A stretch of DNA of 64,000 nt. It comes from Liquidambar formosana (taxonomy: Eukaryota; Streptophyta; Magnoliopsida; Saxifragales; Altingiaceae). Made by a program: the position numbers and the translations under genes. Below are positions 10,862 through 22,202 of this stretch, in pieces. Each line of letters opens with the position of its first letter. Positions within the stretch are counted from its first letter, which is position 1. The stretch covers positions 20,853,267-20,917,266 of the forward strand of contig CM077822.1 in assembly GCA_039720395.1 (NCBI GenBank). The letters are read 5' to 3'. The notes under the pieces are model-generated. The model did not search any database. It was not told where the DNA came from and was given only the letters and a program-made list of their open reading frames with translations.

Positions 10862-11805
10862 CTGCCAATACGAAAGGGGAAGGTTAAATCTAGGGATAAC
10901 TCAACACATGCCAACATGCCCCGACCTAAAACTTCAAGGTCAAGTCCTGACAGGTATGTTACTCCTGCCTTGACAGACCCTAAAATTTTTCTAAGTGTCA
11001 GCTCGGGGAACACTAAACTCGGTGTTGGGAAAAGACAAAGAGGAGACCAAAAATCTTTTTCTCAAATTTACCCCGAGATGGAGTTTTTCAAACCCTAAAA
11101 GGCGGGAAAATCGGTATCTTGGTGATTTGCCCCAAAAACCAGAAGAAAACCCTAGGATTACGAGGCAAACCCCAAGAACATCTCCAACAACCGCAAAGAG
11201 AAAAATACACCGAACAAATCGAAGAATAAAGAACAAAAACTAGTTATACCTTTACAAAGATCAAGCGATGGTCAGAACAGCGGATTTCGCCGGAGGAACT
11301 GTACGGCGTGGTGCTGAAACCTCCAAAAGTTGTTCTTGGAAGGGTGAAGCGAGCAAGAAGAGCACCAACAAAGAATAGCGCCGGAGAAACGATTCGCAAA
11401 GACAACGAAGGAGAGCAGAATGGATCTTCTCCCATAAGCGAACGGCGTAGACAGTGGATTCCGGTGGAAAATACGGTGTTTTCTTGGAGAAGACAGAAGG
11501 CAAGAGCAGAGAAAGTAGAGAGAGAAAACGGAGAACAGAATGCAGACAGAAAAAGCAAAGAGTAGAGAGAGAATGCAGGAGATAAAGTGAGCAGCGATTT
11601 GTTTCCCTCCAAAGACATAATGCTTCTGGAGCATTAAATGCAGATCGTACGGTTCCAAGGCACATGACGTCAGCGCCTTGGAATACGGAAAGGCTTAACC
11701 GCCTCTTTACCAGGTAAGCCCCAGAATGCCAAGCGGCATAGGGGCACAGGGAAAAACACTTAGCAAAATAAAATTATGACAAGTCCCAACTCAGGAATGT
11801 CATAA
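10862..11805. other. Untranslated 3' part of the Tat element
   Basis: Between the antisense start codon and the polypurine tract no convincing gene is seen. Three overlapping minus-strand frames at about 11244-11665 share one low-complexity Ser/Leu/Phe-rich sequence and are probably chance. The region may hold the promoter and leader of the antisense gene, but I cannot point to a motif. Confidence 0.5.
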
Positions 11806-11817
11806 TTTGGGGCAAAT
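11806..11817 (+). other. Polypurine tract next to the 3' LTR
   Basis: TTTGGGGCAAAT directly abuts the 3' LTR. A G-rich tract of this kind at this place primes plus-strand DNA synthesis in plant gypsy elements. Confidence 0.7.
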
Positions 11818-12517
11818 TGTGTGGAAATATCTCTGAACCGAGGTTTCAGCTCGGGATGGAAGGTTCAGACCTGAAACGCTGACACGTGGCGAAGACTGTT
11901 CAACCAGGCCAACCACAACGTGCGTGATTCACCTCCTAAGATCCAGCTCGGGGCAAGGGGTTAAATCACTTCACTTGACACGTGGAAGGTCCGCACGGTA
12001 GGACCTGCTGCAAAGCACGTGATCTTCCAACTCGGGACCTGGCTTTCACCTCGGGACACATGTCTTATGACTCACACTACGATCCAAATCCTACTACAGT
12101 CCAAAATTGTCCCAGCAGCTGTAATTCCTGACACAGCGGTTACAAGAAACCACGGTTCCATGGCCAACCATGGTCAACAAACTATGGTCAGACGGTTATG
12201 GGTAAACCATGGTCAGATCTGACCTAACCAAAGCAGTTATCTGACCTCACATGGTCAGTCCGTACAAGTGGGTATAAAAAGAATACGATACAGCCTAATT
12301 TGGTAAGCTACAGTACCCTAATTCTCTGAGATTTATCTTCTTCCTTGCCTCATTCTCCCCAGTACAGCTTTCTGACTTAAGCTTTGGAGAGGGCACGGCC
12401 AAAACCCACCTTGGCCTACCCTCTGACCCATTTTCCAAGCTTGTGATTGCAAGTCCAGGCGAGGGAGCAAGCTCCATCATCAACACATAGTTCGGGGAGC
12501 AGATTTTACCCCATACA
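11818..12517 (+). repeat. 3' LTR
   Basis: 700 bp, matching 810-1509. By eye I count about 12 substitutions, 11 of them transitions, and no indels. The TATA box copy is at 12273-12280. It is followed by the target duplication CTAGA at 12518-12522. Confidence 0.95.
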
Positions 12518-13965
12518 CTAGATATGGGCACACGTGCGTTGCACATGAATATTATTTAAATAAATTTTTTTATAAATTCTATATATATATATATATTGAA
12601 CATGAAAATCTAATTGTTTGATACTTTTGTGTTAATTTAACTTATTAGAATAAACGCTCAACACAATAGGTCAAAATTCTTTTAATTGTTAGGAGTTATG
12701 GAAGGAATAAGAAGTTAGCTAGAACACATGCATAGTAGTGGAGGCTATATAGAATTTATGAAGTGAACATAAATTATGTTATCTAACTATGAAGTGAAAA
12801 TAAACATTCTTAATTGGTTAAATATAAAACATTCGTAATTGGTTAAATATGGGAGGCAAATAAATATTTAAAATTTAATATAAGGATGTAATGGTCAATC
12901 AAAAGTATTTCTAAAGTATAAAATTTTATAGGTAGTATAGATATAATATAATTTAATATGTGATACAATAGCATCTTTGAGGGAGGTAGCAAAAAAACAA
13001 AAAGACAAAAACAAAAGGTAACAAATCTATTTTTTGCTACCTTATGTGGGCTGTAGCAATTTGCTACTTCAATTTGAGATGTGCATTCCAAAGGGAAGTA
13101 GCAAACATAATTTTTTTATTTTTATTTTCTATATTTTATATTTTTGATGCTTTTAAATATTATTTAATTTATTTTTTTAATAAGTGAAATTGATCCCTCA
13201 TAATATAGTTTTTCTTACTTTTTCTAAAAAAAAAATTCTCAATTTTATTTTTATATGGTATCATCATCTACATTTTTTTTTGTTTACTTAGAGATTGAAA
13301 AGAGAGTGGAGATCGAGATTTTCATTTTATTTTTTTCCTTTTTCTTTTTCTCCCTCCCTTCCCATCAACAACTAAATTCAAGCAAAATAATAATAATAAT
13401 TATCATATACATATATGACCCATTTCAACAATTTCCACGTTACAATCAAAACAAATTCAAGGGTCTTCTTAGTTTACCTAAAATCTTCGAAAACAACCAC
13501 TCCCTACTACAAAAAAATTCAGCACTATATGAATTCTCACCAAATTTCAAGAAATATATAATAAAAGTATAAAACACTCACGTAAAGGTTCTTTGAGATT
13601 CGGTATTGTCTCCATGTATCGTTTCCATGATGTGGATATTTGGTTTGTGACTGCGCTGGAAAGTAGGTGTGCCTCTAACAGGCCATTCTCGTTTGCTAGA
13701 GAATGAGAGGAAGAGGGAGATACGAAGTCAACGTGTTTTAGGATTATATGTATAGTATTAAATGGAGTATTTGATTTAGGATTTCCTTTGAATTCCTATT
13801 TGTGTTTTATATATTAAGATATGTGTTTTAGGATTATAGTTTCCATATTGCTATATTTTCTATATATGCAGAAGGGTGGGTAGTTGTGTATTTAAAAATT
13901 AAAATAAGGATATATTAGTCAATCAAAAGTTTTTCTTACATTCATCTTTTTATAGGTAGTATAGA
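12518..13965 (-). mobile_element. Non-autonomous Helitron-like element, cut at its 3' end by the LTR element
   Basis: Read on the minus strand, it starts after an A at 13966 with TCTATACTACCTATAAAA and ends at CTAG (12518-12521). The terminal hairpin GTGCAACGCAC lies about 10 bp before CTAG. TC start, hairpin, CTRR end and A/T insertion site are the Helitron hallmarks. A second TCTATACTACCTATAAAA start at 12941 suggests a nested or tandem shorter copy (12518-12941). No helicase or Rep gene is seen. The interior is AT-rich. Confidence 0.5.
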
Positions 13966-14122
13966 TTAAGTTAGGAAATGGTCATCAAAAGAGTAAAATA
14001 TTAAGATTTTTTTTTTTTTTTTTGGAATTTTCGCCCCACCTGCTAAAGTGCTGGCTTCGCCCCTACCACCAGATAGGCTTGGACCAAGAAATATTTTTCT
14101 TAGAATGACAATTAATAATATC

Positions 14123-14160
<38 letters not shown>

Positions 14161-14528
14161 TGGATTCAAAGTAGAAGATCATACAACCCTACACTTTATC
14201 CCACAAAGTAAACATAATCACAAATGATATATACTCGGACATGACGTAATTCTTTTTTAAAATTGATTGTTAGACATGTCCATGATGTCGAATTGTCAAT
14301 GATATATATTTACTATATGGCCTTAGATCTCCTTAATTGTAAGGCGGAGTTATACGTCAATCCTATATGATAAGTCTACGTATTGAAATGACCACAGACC
14401 AATACATAACAAGAATAGTTGATTTGATATATTCTAATATAGTCTATGTTCAATACTCATAATTATTTCGATTACAATGACGTAAAATGACTAGAGAAAA
14501 GACCAAAAAATGAAGGAGGAAAAAAAAT
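13966..14528. other. AT-rich intergenic stretch with poly-T tracts
   Basis: No gene. It holds two long T runs (about 14010-14024 and 14127-14159). Between them lies a fragment with 'cccacctgctaaagtgctgg', a phrase often met in plant repeat ends; I cannot assign it to a class. Confidence 0.5.
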
Positions 14529-14770
14529 GGTAAATCACAAGAAACCCTCTTAATGTTTAGTATTTTTTTATATAAACCCCTAAAGAAAAAATCAAAGCAA
14601 TGTCATTTCTTGGTTAGGTTTCAAGTGAAAAATCGAGTAGAAATTGGGTGACAAAACACTATAATGAGTGAATATTGAACACATGAAAGGGATATTGTGT
14701 TTTTTTTTTTGTTTTTTTCCATCCAATTTCTACTCGATTTTTCATCCTGAGTAGTTTCTAGTAATTTATC
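14529..14770. mobile_element. Foldback MITE (same family as 21459-21996)
   Basis: The left arm (GGTAAATCACAAGAAACC, then AAAAATCGAGTAGAAATTGG) pairs with the right arm (CCAATTTCTACTCGATTTTT and GTAATTTATCC). Arms are interrupted by a T/A-rich centre. Related arms occur at 21459-21996. The target duplication is unclear, so the superfamily is not assigned. Confidence 0.6.
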
Positions 14771-15188
14771 CCCAAAAAAAAGAAAGATGAAGCACAAAAA
14801 GATCAAACCTCCAAATCATGAGAATTGGAAAAAAACATGGAGATTGCATCGTGAAACTTTTCTCACTGAAAGAGGTAAATATTAAACCCTACCCAAGCTC
14901 ACAACCAATTGTAGTCTCACCCAAATCCCTCAACACGTTTCAGGCCACGATAATGACGTAAAACAACCACCCAACCACGTGCAGAGCACAAGGATGTATC
15001 CCCCACAAGGAAAGGTAGAGTTGACTGTTGGGAATTGCTTAGATGCTTCTTAATTGGATTGAACTACACCAAAGAAAGAAATAAAGGGAAGACGACTATA
15101 ATTAGTTCCATCTGTTTGAGAGTCTGATTCAGTCTACCCATAAAAAAAATTTGATACCCACAAGTTTGTAATTTTTCCATTTGATTCC
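14771..15188. other. Region just upstream of the TNL relic
   Basis: AT-rich, with no ORF. It presumably held the promoter of the TNL gene. A TTGAC core (W-box-like) occurs near 15013, but such short motifs are common by chance. No clear TATA box is assigned. Confidence 0.35.
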
Positions 15189-15919
15189 ATGACCACCCAA
15201 TATCACTCTTCTTCTTCTTCTTCGGCCTCTAAATGGAATTACGATGTCTTTTTGAGTTTCCGAGGCGAAGACACACGCAAGACCTTCACCGACCATCTCT
15301 GCGCGGCTTTGAACCAGAAAGGAATTCACACCTTCAAAGACGATGAAAAGCTTGAGAGAGGAAAAGAAATTTCGCCAGGCCTCCTAAGTGCCTGTTTGGA
15401 TGAGATTCTGGGAGGCCCAAAATCTCTTCTGATGGTCCATAATCACTTTTAAGAGTGTTTGGATAAAAAATGAGAAAAGTGATTGTAAGCCCAAAAGAGA
15501 TTTTGAGGCCAATTTACTCAAGCTGCCTCCCTCCTGATTCTGATTCAGCTTCTGATTCAACTTTTGATTCTACTTCTGATTCTATTCTGAAGCTATCCCA
15601 AACAGGCACTAAGAGCAATTGAAGAATCGAGGTTTTCTCTAATCGTTTTCTCAAACAACTATGCTTCTTCCACATGGTGCTTGGATGAACTTGTGAAGTT
15701 CCTTGAGTGCAAAGAGACCAGAGGACAGACGGTTTTGCCCATTTTCTACAACGTGGATCCATCGGAAGTAAGAAAGCAGACGGGGAGTTTCGCGCAGGCG
15801 TTTGCTAAATACGAAGAAGATGATTTCGAGGGGAAGATTGAGAAGCTGCAGAGGTGGAGGGCAGCTCTGACGAAGGTGGCCAATTTATCTGGTTGGGATT
15901 TACGCAATATTGCCGATGG
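15189..15919 (+). pseudogene. TNL exon 1: TIR domain, split by a MITE
   Basis: ATG 15189 opens a Ser-rich leader, then KWNYDVFLSFRGEDTRKTFT (TIR motif 1) and GIHTFKDDEKLERGKEISPG. The frame is then interrupted by the insertion at 15388-15609. After it, the TIR resumes with [25 protein letters not shown] (the block usually holding the conserved glutamate tied to NADase activity) and [19 protein letters not shown]. The exon ends at NIADG with donor GT at 15920, in phase with the acceptor at 24177-24178. Confidence 0.9.
15388..15609. mobile_element. 222-bp MITE inserted in TIR exon
   Basis: Ends read GTGCCTGTTTGG on the left and CCAAACAGGCAC on the right, flanked by TAA on both sides (15385-15387, 15610-15612); CTAAG flanking a 2-bp shorter element is an alternative. 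A TAA target and this TIR suggest a PIF/Harbinger (Tourist)-like MITE. Removing it restores TIR homology. Both ends resemble the ends of the 3.9-kb insertion at 26322-30202. Confidence 0.8.
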
Positions 15920-15989
15920 GTATATAGTTTTCAACTGAAATCTCTCTCTATCTTCTTGTTCTTCTTTCTTTCTTTTTTTTTAATTAATA

Positions 15990-16259
15990 CTCCCACTGTC
16001 CTACAAAATAGGCCATGTTTGACAAAACATGGAGTTTAAGAAAAGGCCATCATTGCATTAACTTATCATTAGTTAAACTCCATCTTTCCAAAAATAACCT
16101 CAACTTTTTTTATTGGGTTTTGTATTGAAAGTAATTATCAAAATAATAAAGAGTAGTGTAGGAAACTATATAAAATTATGATTTGACTTTTCAAAGTGGA
16201 CAAACATTTTGGGACAAAAGAAGTAACAAAAATGACCTATCTTAATGGGACGGAGGGAG
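15990..16259. mobile_element. Stowaway-like MITE in TNL intron 1
   Basis: Inverted ends CTCCCACTGTCCTACAAAAT and the complement ending 'gggacggagggag', with TA on each side (15988-15989, 16260-16261). CTCCCTCCG ends and a TA target mark the Tc1/mariner-related Stowaway class. Length about 270 bp, non-coding. Confidence 0.85.
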
Positions 16260-16465
16260 TACTTAGGAGTATCCTAAACCTTATTATTACCGAAGTTTCA
16301 ATACAAACTAATCTTGAACATCCGTATAAGATATGTCGTAACCATGAAAACAACAATAACTGGGAGGTTTCAACTGAAACCTCCCTTGCCTCCTATTATG
16401 TACAAGTTTTCATCTTGACTATAGAAAATATATCCATAAGTGGTAGTTATCAGCTATGTTGTGTG

Positions 16466-16497
<32 letters not shown>

Positions 16498-16644
16498 GGC
16501 GGTACAACTAGAGAAATTCGAATCTGGCCCTAACCCACCATAATTATATCTTTTAACCCATCCTCTCTCACCATTAGGTTCACCCTAGTGGCATAGGTGC
16601 TTTTTGTTTGGCAAAATGAAACTTCTATAAATGCATGACTTTTA

Positions 16645-16904
16645 GGTTATGTTTGATTTGAGTGAATGAAAAGGAAAGGGAATGGAATGGAATGAGAATG
16701 ATGGTCATTCCATTCGGATGTTTGGTAAGGAGTAAGAATAGAATGGGAAAGATTAGGTAAGATCCAATTTTCATGATTTTATTCCTTAAAGGGTGGGAAT
16801 AACCATTCATCTTAGTTTATAGAGGTTTGGCTATCCTGTTTGGAGGGAATAAGCTCCCAAAAAAGCATAATCATTTCATTTTCTAGTGCTACCAAACTAT
16901 CACC

Positions 16905-16955
<51 letters not shown>

Positions 16956-17010
16956 GCCATTCGAATCACCATTCTACTCCCTCACTCATTTACTCATAAC
17001 AAACGCAGCC
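16645..17010. mobile_element. Tourist-like MITE in TNL intron 1
   Basis: Left end GGTTATGTTTGATTTGAGT, right end (reverse complement) GGCTGCGTTTGTTATGAGT, flanked by TTA at 16642-16644 and 17011-17013. The 3-bp TTA target points to PIF/Harbinger. A long T run (about 16907-16954) lies inside. Confidence 0.7.
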
Positions 17011-17094
17011 TTAGTATTCTTTACATAATCCCTTAGCTGGGGTACACATGCCGACATTTGATGGATCAAGTTTATAAGAAACCAATTCTACTTG

Positions 17095-17225
17095 ATAACC
17101 TCAACACGTGGATCAATGGTTAAAAGGTACTCTTGAATTCGACTCCTAACTCTCTTTTGGGATCATCCACCAGTCAAGTTTATCCTTGGTGTTAAATAAC
17201 ACAGAATGGATGGTGTCTTATCTGT
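17095..17225 (+). repeat. Possible tRNA-related SINE fragment
   Basis: 'gtggatcaatggttaaaagg' resembles a Pol III A box, and 'gaattcgactcc' about 30 bp later resembles a B box. No clear A-tail or target duplication is seen, so this is weak. Confidence 0.3.
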
Positions 17226-19573
17226 GTTCTAAAAAATTAGTCAGATCAAAAGTTTTGATATTTCCTATTATTATTTAATGAGTTATAATATAAAAACTTT
17301 ACATGATATGATCTTTTTTTATTTTTCTTTTTATGCTTTAATGATCTCATCGGTTATTCAGTTAACCTATTTAACGGTCTCATCTGGATATTTATTTTTT
17401 TTATTGAACTTCACTATTCATGGAATTTAATACAATATCATATGGTGCATGGACCGATACATACCCCCCAAAAAAAAAAAAATTCAATCTCTACATATAT
17501 ATAAACATAATATAAGCTGTTCTAATATATTAAGGGTGGTGATATGGCCCCAGCTAAAAAGTAAGTTGCCACATCAACTAGAAACTTCATATATTGAAAG
17601 GCCAAATTACCCTTTAAAGTCAAAGGAAATCAAAACCAAACAACCCCCACCTTCCAAAACTTTCTTTCTCTTTCCCCTTTGTTCACAAATGCCTTTTCCT
17701 TTTTTTTTTTCCTCATTCAACCCCTCCCAATGAGATTTTTCTCTCTTTTACCATAAAAATCCCTCCACACACCACCAAAACCTTCAATGAGCAGGATTTT
17801 GTCTTTGACGACTCCCATCTCCAGCAATTAAGCAACGTCACACCGGTCAACCACCATCATGGTATTTGTCTCCTTACCTAAGATCAACACTTACAACCCA
17901 CTACCATCAACAACGAAGCAGGATCATGCCGATCTGCACCACACCTCTTCATCCTCTCTATTTGAGCATACCGCAACAACATCTTTAACCATTTTCGCTA
18001 TTGGTTGGATCTAATTTGAGTTTTGGGTCTGGTAATTTTTTTTTTTTTTTACTACTTGTTGTATCAAACTGGATCAAGATAATTTTTTTCCTCTACATTT
18101 TTTTTTTTAAAATTCAAAGGTTTTTTCTTTCACAAATCTTGATAATTATCTTGATTTTATAGGATAATTATATCAGTTTTTCGAATAATTATCTCAGTTC
18201 TTCAGATAATTACCTTGAGTTTCTAGTTTTTTGTGTGAAAAATCTTGTTGTGTCAAATTGTGATCAAAGTGCTTGATTTAAAAATTTAAAGTTAAAATAT
18301 CAAGATTATTATTATGTGCTCCTGGTTGCATGAACTTATGTTTTAATTTAATGATTTTATCTTGATTTATCTTTTTATTTTTATCTTGAATTTTCTTGTA
18401 GCTTTTCCTTTCTTTTTTCCTGGTTTGGATCAAGTGATTTGATTTTGCAAACTCAAAATCGGTGCGGAAATCTTGTTTTTTGATTTGGCTGTGATTTTCG
18501 ATTGGTTATAATTTGTGTGGTAGGTATTTTCGACATTACCTATTTAGGTGGTTTTTGAACTCACCAATCAATTTCAAGGATGTTTGTCATCCCACTGTTT
18601 TGTCCCCTAATAGTGGTCCTATGTATCACTACTCATTCCTAAAACCCTAACATATAAATAAAATCAGTAACACAGCCAATTAAACTACGCATACAAAAAC
18701 ATAATACTGCCTCACGTTTCTCCACAGCAGCTGCCTATTCTACTTTCTTCTGCAACTCTGTCTTCAACCTTCTTCATCAATTGCATCTTCTATCTTCTCC
18801 TGCAACTGCGTCGATCTTCTATATTCTTATGCTTTGTCTGGTATGTTTTTTCCAATAATCTTCACCCATGTAATCTCTGTTTCAATAATCTAATTTTTTT
18901 TTTTTTCATGCTTGAACAAAAACCAAAGAAAACCCAAATAAAGAGAAACCAAGAAGAAAAAGAAGCCATGAAGGAATGCAGGAAACCTAGATAAACAGGA
19001 GAGAGATAGTATGATGTGTAAGTTTGCAAAGTCTGTTTGATTCTCCAAATTAATAAAAAAGACAAAAATAAAATTACAAAACCAAGCAAAACAAAACTAA
19101 ACAAAAAAGAAGAAGAAAAATCAAAATTTTTAATTTTTTGTAAAGAAAAATATTTGCAGGACCTAAAAAAAAAAAAACAAAACAAAACCAAAAAGCAGAA
19201 TAAGTTTTTTTAAATAAAATAAAAAAACAAAATCATAATTATTTATTTTTTAAAATGTAGAATCAGGAAAAAAAATCATCCCAATCAGTTATCTACCACG
19301 ATTACTCAGATCTTGACCCAAATAAAACTCCATTGATGAACCAAAAAGAAGAGTGCTTTGGAGATCTACGTCAGCCACCGATTTCATCGCACAATTTTAA
19401 AGAATACATATTGGAAAAAAAAAAATTTGTAGAAGATATACCTCAGATAAAATCCACAGATCAACGGCAACCACTGATCGGCGGAGATCGAAACCCAGCC
19501 GCCTCACTTAAAAGAAGGGGGAGAGAGAGAGAATGATACCGGAAAGCAATCCGGCCACCTCACTTAAAAGAAA
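17226..19573. other. TNL intron 1, AT-rich middle part with no gene seen
   Basis: Many T and A runs and no coherent ORF. Around 18690-18850 there is a C/T-rich stretch with repeated 'cttctgcaact'-like words. The whole segment lies in the large intron between the TIR and NB-ARC exons and probably represents decayed transposons. Confidence 0.5.
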
Positions 19574-19799
19574 CTAGAAATCGAGCACGTAATGCGTGTG
19601 CAACATATTTTTTTAAGTTTTTAATTAAAACCGCATGTGCCTGTAGGAGAGAATTAAGAAAAAACAGGTTGTGGTAGGTTTTTTTAAAGTTGGTAAAATC
19701 ACCAAACCGTCTCTTAACTTTATTAACTTGTAAGGGTGTTTTAGTATTTTCATGTGCAATCCAACCACAAAAGGAATTGGCTTAATATATTAGTATAGA
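19574..19799 (-). mobile_element. Short Helitron-like element
   Basis: On the minus strand it starts after an A (19800) with TCTATACTAATATATTAAG and ends in CTAG (19574-19577) followed by T. A GC-rich imperfect hairpin (GCACACGCATTACGTGC) lies just before the end. Length 226 bp, non-coding. Ends resemble those at 12518-13965. Confidence 0.5.
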
Positions 19800-20307
19800 T
19801 TTTTTAATGTGGTCAAACAAAAACTACTCCCTATAAGAATCACGGGATATTCTTTACTTAAACAAAAAAAAAAAAAAAAAAAAAAAAAGGTATATTCTTT
19901 TTCTTTTTTTTTTTAAGTCTTAACGGCCTTTTTTATGTGTTTAGAAAAAAACTTGCGTGTGAAAAGTTTTATGACAAGAATTGTACTAATATGAAATACC
20001 AGTAAGAAAATTAAAATTATTATTTATAATATCTCCAAAAATTTTTAATTCTTATGTTTCTTTTGCACATTGTTCAATTTCATGATTTTATAATTATCAA
20101 GAACTTGTATAAGGTCCCACCTCTTCTTCAAAAGTTAGGTCCTTTTGAAGGATGAGTGTGAGTTAATCTTATGAGCTTTTTTTAGGTTCTTCTTTGGTCT
20201 ATGTCGCATATGTAGGCTTCCTCGTTTGTGTGTTGTTGTTGCGTGAGTATTTATGCGTGTTTAGCAACAACAAAAAAAATGTTTGGAAGTATAAGATCCC
20301 ACACAAC
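19800..20307. other. TNL intron 1 filler
   Basis: AT-rich, with an A run near 19862-19888. No gene, SINE or inverted-repeat element recognised here. Confidence 0.45.
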
Positions 20308-20572
20308 TAGCCAAAGGGACTCGAATTTGGTGCACTTTTACACTTTAACTGCACCATGCAATGGCCGTCGGATGAGCAACACATTGTAAGAGAAAGGTAG
20401 GAATGGTTGAAATTTATTCCATTAGCAGCTCACGGCATTGCAGCTTACATGGGAAATTCCTCTCTCAAATCCCAACCATTCATGCCTTCCCCTTGCAATT
20501 AATGTGTCGCTCATCCGACGGCCACTGAACGGTGCAATTAATGTGCAAAACTGCACCAAATCCAAATCCTGG
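20308..20572. mobile_element. Foldback MITE with long inverted arms
   Basis: Left arm ATTTGGTGCAC... GGCCGTCGGATGAGCAACAC pairs with right arm GTGTCGCTCATCCGACGGCC... GTGCACC-type sequence near 20565. Arms are about 90 bp with mismatches. The target duplication is not clear, so Mutator or hAT type cannot be decided. Confidence 0.7.
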
Positions 20573-20967
20573 CTTTAGAAGTATATAAGGGTTCACCTCT
20601 CCTTCAAGAGCTAAGCTCTTTTGGAGGTTGAGTGTGGGTTAACCTTTTGGGCTCTTGAGTTCTCCTCTAATCTATGTCACATATGTGGGTTTTTTCATTT
20701 GTGTGTTGTGTGTTTGGAGGTGTAAGAAATGTTTTAGATTTACATGAGTATTTTTGACATACATGAGTATTTTTGACATTCTATATTGGAACATTTTTTT
20801 GACAGTGACGCACATAAGCTCCAAAAATCAATATAAAAAAAGGACAAGATTCCACCAACTAACTCCCATTTTGTAAACCAAATTATAATCCCATAGATAC
20901 CATATTTTTAAATTAAAAAAAAAAAAAAAAAAAAAAACACCCTCTCTTATTATTTAATTTATTCATA
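20573..20967. other. TNL intron 1 filler with a partial duplicate
   Basis: 'gttcacctctccttcaagag ... tgggttaacctttt' at about 20590-20710 resembles 20110-20230 in the same orientation, so the foldback MITE lies between two diverged direct copies of a roughly 120-bp sequence. No coding region. A run of A follows at about 20915-20937. Confidence 0.45.
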
Positions 20968-21247
20968 CTCTCTCAGTTTCAAATTAATTGTCTTGTTTGA
21001 AAAATACATTTTTTTAGATAATCCTCTTAAATGCTTTCAAACCAACATTTAAACTTTAACATTCTAAAATTGCCTTCCAGGTACATAGTACAATTGAGGT
21101 TGTTTTGTCCATATCATATAATTAGTATAATAGATATGGGTATTTTGGGGAATTAATTAAAATAAAGTCTTCAACTTTAATATTAGGGTAATAATTTTGA
21201 AACGGCCCAAAATGGAAAGGAAGACAATTAATATGAAACGGAGGGAG
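20968..21247. mobile_element. Second Stowaway-like MITE in TNL intron 1
   Basis: Ends CTCTCTCAGTTTCAAATTAA and (reverse complement) CTCCCTCCGTTTCATATTAA, with TA at 20966-20967 and 21248-21249. Length 280 bp, non-coding. Stowaway-type ends and TA target. Confidence 0.85.
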
Positions 21248-21414
21248 TAAATAAAATGAGGACCTCCCAATCCCATAAATACCAGTTTTTAAAGAAAGAA
21301 AGACAAAATATTTACCTATAATATATTTATAAATCTTTGAATTTTCTTTGAATGGTTTATATCATTTGAAAATTGATTTTCAAAATTTCTACTTATAATT
21401 TACTCTAATTTTTG

Positions 21415-21451
21415 CAGTTAACCACATGCAGCCCACGTGTGCACTAACTAG
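21415..21451 (+). mobile_element. Helitron-like 3' terminus
   Basis: 'ccacatgcagcccacgtgtg' then 'cactaactag', followed by T, gives a palindromic stem a few bases before CTAG (21448-21451), as at a Helitron 3' end on the plus strand. I cannot place its 5' end. Confidence 0.35.
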
Positions 21452-21458
21452 TAATAGT

Positions 21459-21996
21459 AAATTACAAGAAACACCCTTGAAGAAAAAATTGATACAATAT
21501 CCTCCCTCGGCTAAGTTTCAGATGAAAAATTGAGTAGAAATTGGATGAAAAAAACACTATAAGAATAGGTGAATATTAAGCATGGGAGAGAGAGACACAA
21601 TTTCTTTTCACTCAATTTTCACCTAATTTGCCTCATAGTTATGTGAATTTTGAAAGTTACGTGGGATTATTAGGATTGTATTGACATCATAATAGAGTTT
21701 AGCAAGTCGTATGAGACTACAATGTGTCTAGGGAGAGTCAAATTGTGTCTGGAAAGCTTCGTGAGACAATTAGGATTGTATTGAGACCATAATGGAGTTT
21801 AAAAAGCAGTGTGAATGAAAAAACACTATATCTCTCTCACGTGTTCAATGTCTACCTATTCTTACAGTGTTTTTTCATCTAATTGTTGCTCGATTTTTCA
21901 TCCAAAACTTAGCCAAGGGTGGACATTGCATCAATTTTTTCTTTAAGGGGTTATGTGAAAAAGGGCCGAAACATTAGAAGGTTCCTTGTAATTTAC
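21459..21996. mobile_element. Large foldback MITE (same family as 14529-14770)
   Basis: Left arm GTAAATTACAAGAAACACCC through GAAAAATTGAGTAGAAATTGG pairs with the right arm TTGCTCGATTTTTCATCC ... CCTTGTAATTTAC. The centre has direct duplicates around 'gtgggattattaggattgt' and 'gtgagacaattaggattgt'. Non-coding, about 540 bp. Confidence 0.65.
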
Positions 21997-22167
21997 CCAT
22001 AAAGGGTTGTAACTTTGATTGATGTACACATTGAAATACTAAAAAACCCCTTATTAGATTTCAAAACAAAAGTTGAAGTTAGGGTTAAAATAGTTTTTTA
22101 GGTTGGATAAAGTAATTACTTTATCTTTTGTAACCGCTCGTCTCATTTATCTCTCCTATAACCACAT

Positions 22168-22202
22168 TTTCAAATTCAAATTCAAATTCAAATTCAAATT
22201 TC
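22168..22202 (+). repeat. Short tandem repeat (aaattc)n
   Basis: About five to six copies of a 6-bp AAATTC unit. A (GT)n run of about 9 repeats lies nearby at about 22324-22341. Both are ordinary microsatellites. Confidence 0.85.

Larger units (their letters stand above)
810..12517 (+). mobile_element. Ty3/gypsy LTR retrotransposon, Tat-type, degenerate
   Basis: An 11.7-kb element bounded by two 700-bp LTRs (TG...CA ends), with a perfect 5-bp target duplication CTAGA at 805-809 and 12518-12522. Internal order is primer site, gag, protease, RT, RNase H, second RNase H, integrase. Pol order with integrase after RNase H marks Ty3/gypsy, and the extra RNase H marks the Tat (Ogre/Retand-like) lineage. 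Downstream of pol come a tandem repeat array, an antisense gene and a polypurine tract. The LTRs differ at about 12 of 700 positions by eye (about 98% identity), so insertion is fairly recent. Three in-frame stops and an altered integrase residue make it non-autonomous now. Confidence 0.95.

Noticed and set aside
11244..11665. Three overlapping minus-strand ORFs in the 3' part of the gypsy element
   Set aside because: All three frames of one low-complexity purine/pyrimidine-biased stretch stay open together. That is a composition effect, not coding.
15514..15762. Minus-strand ORF overlapping the TIR exon
   Set aside because: It crosses the MITE and is antisense to clear TIR coding sequence.
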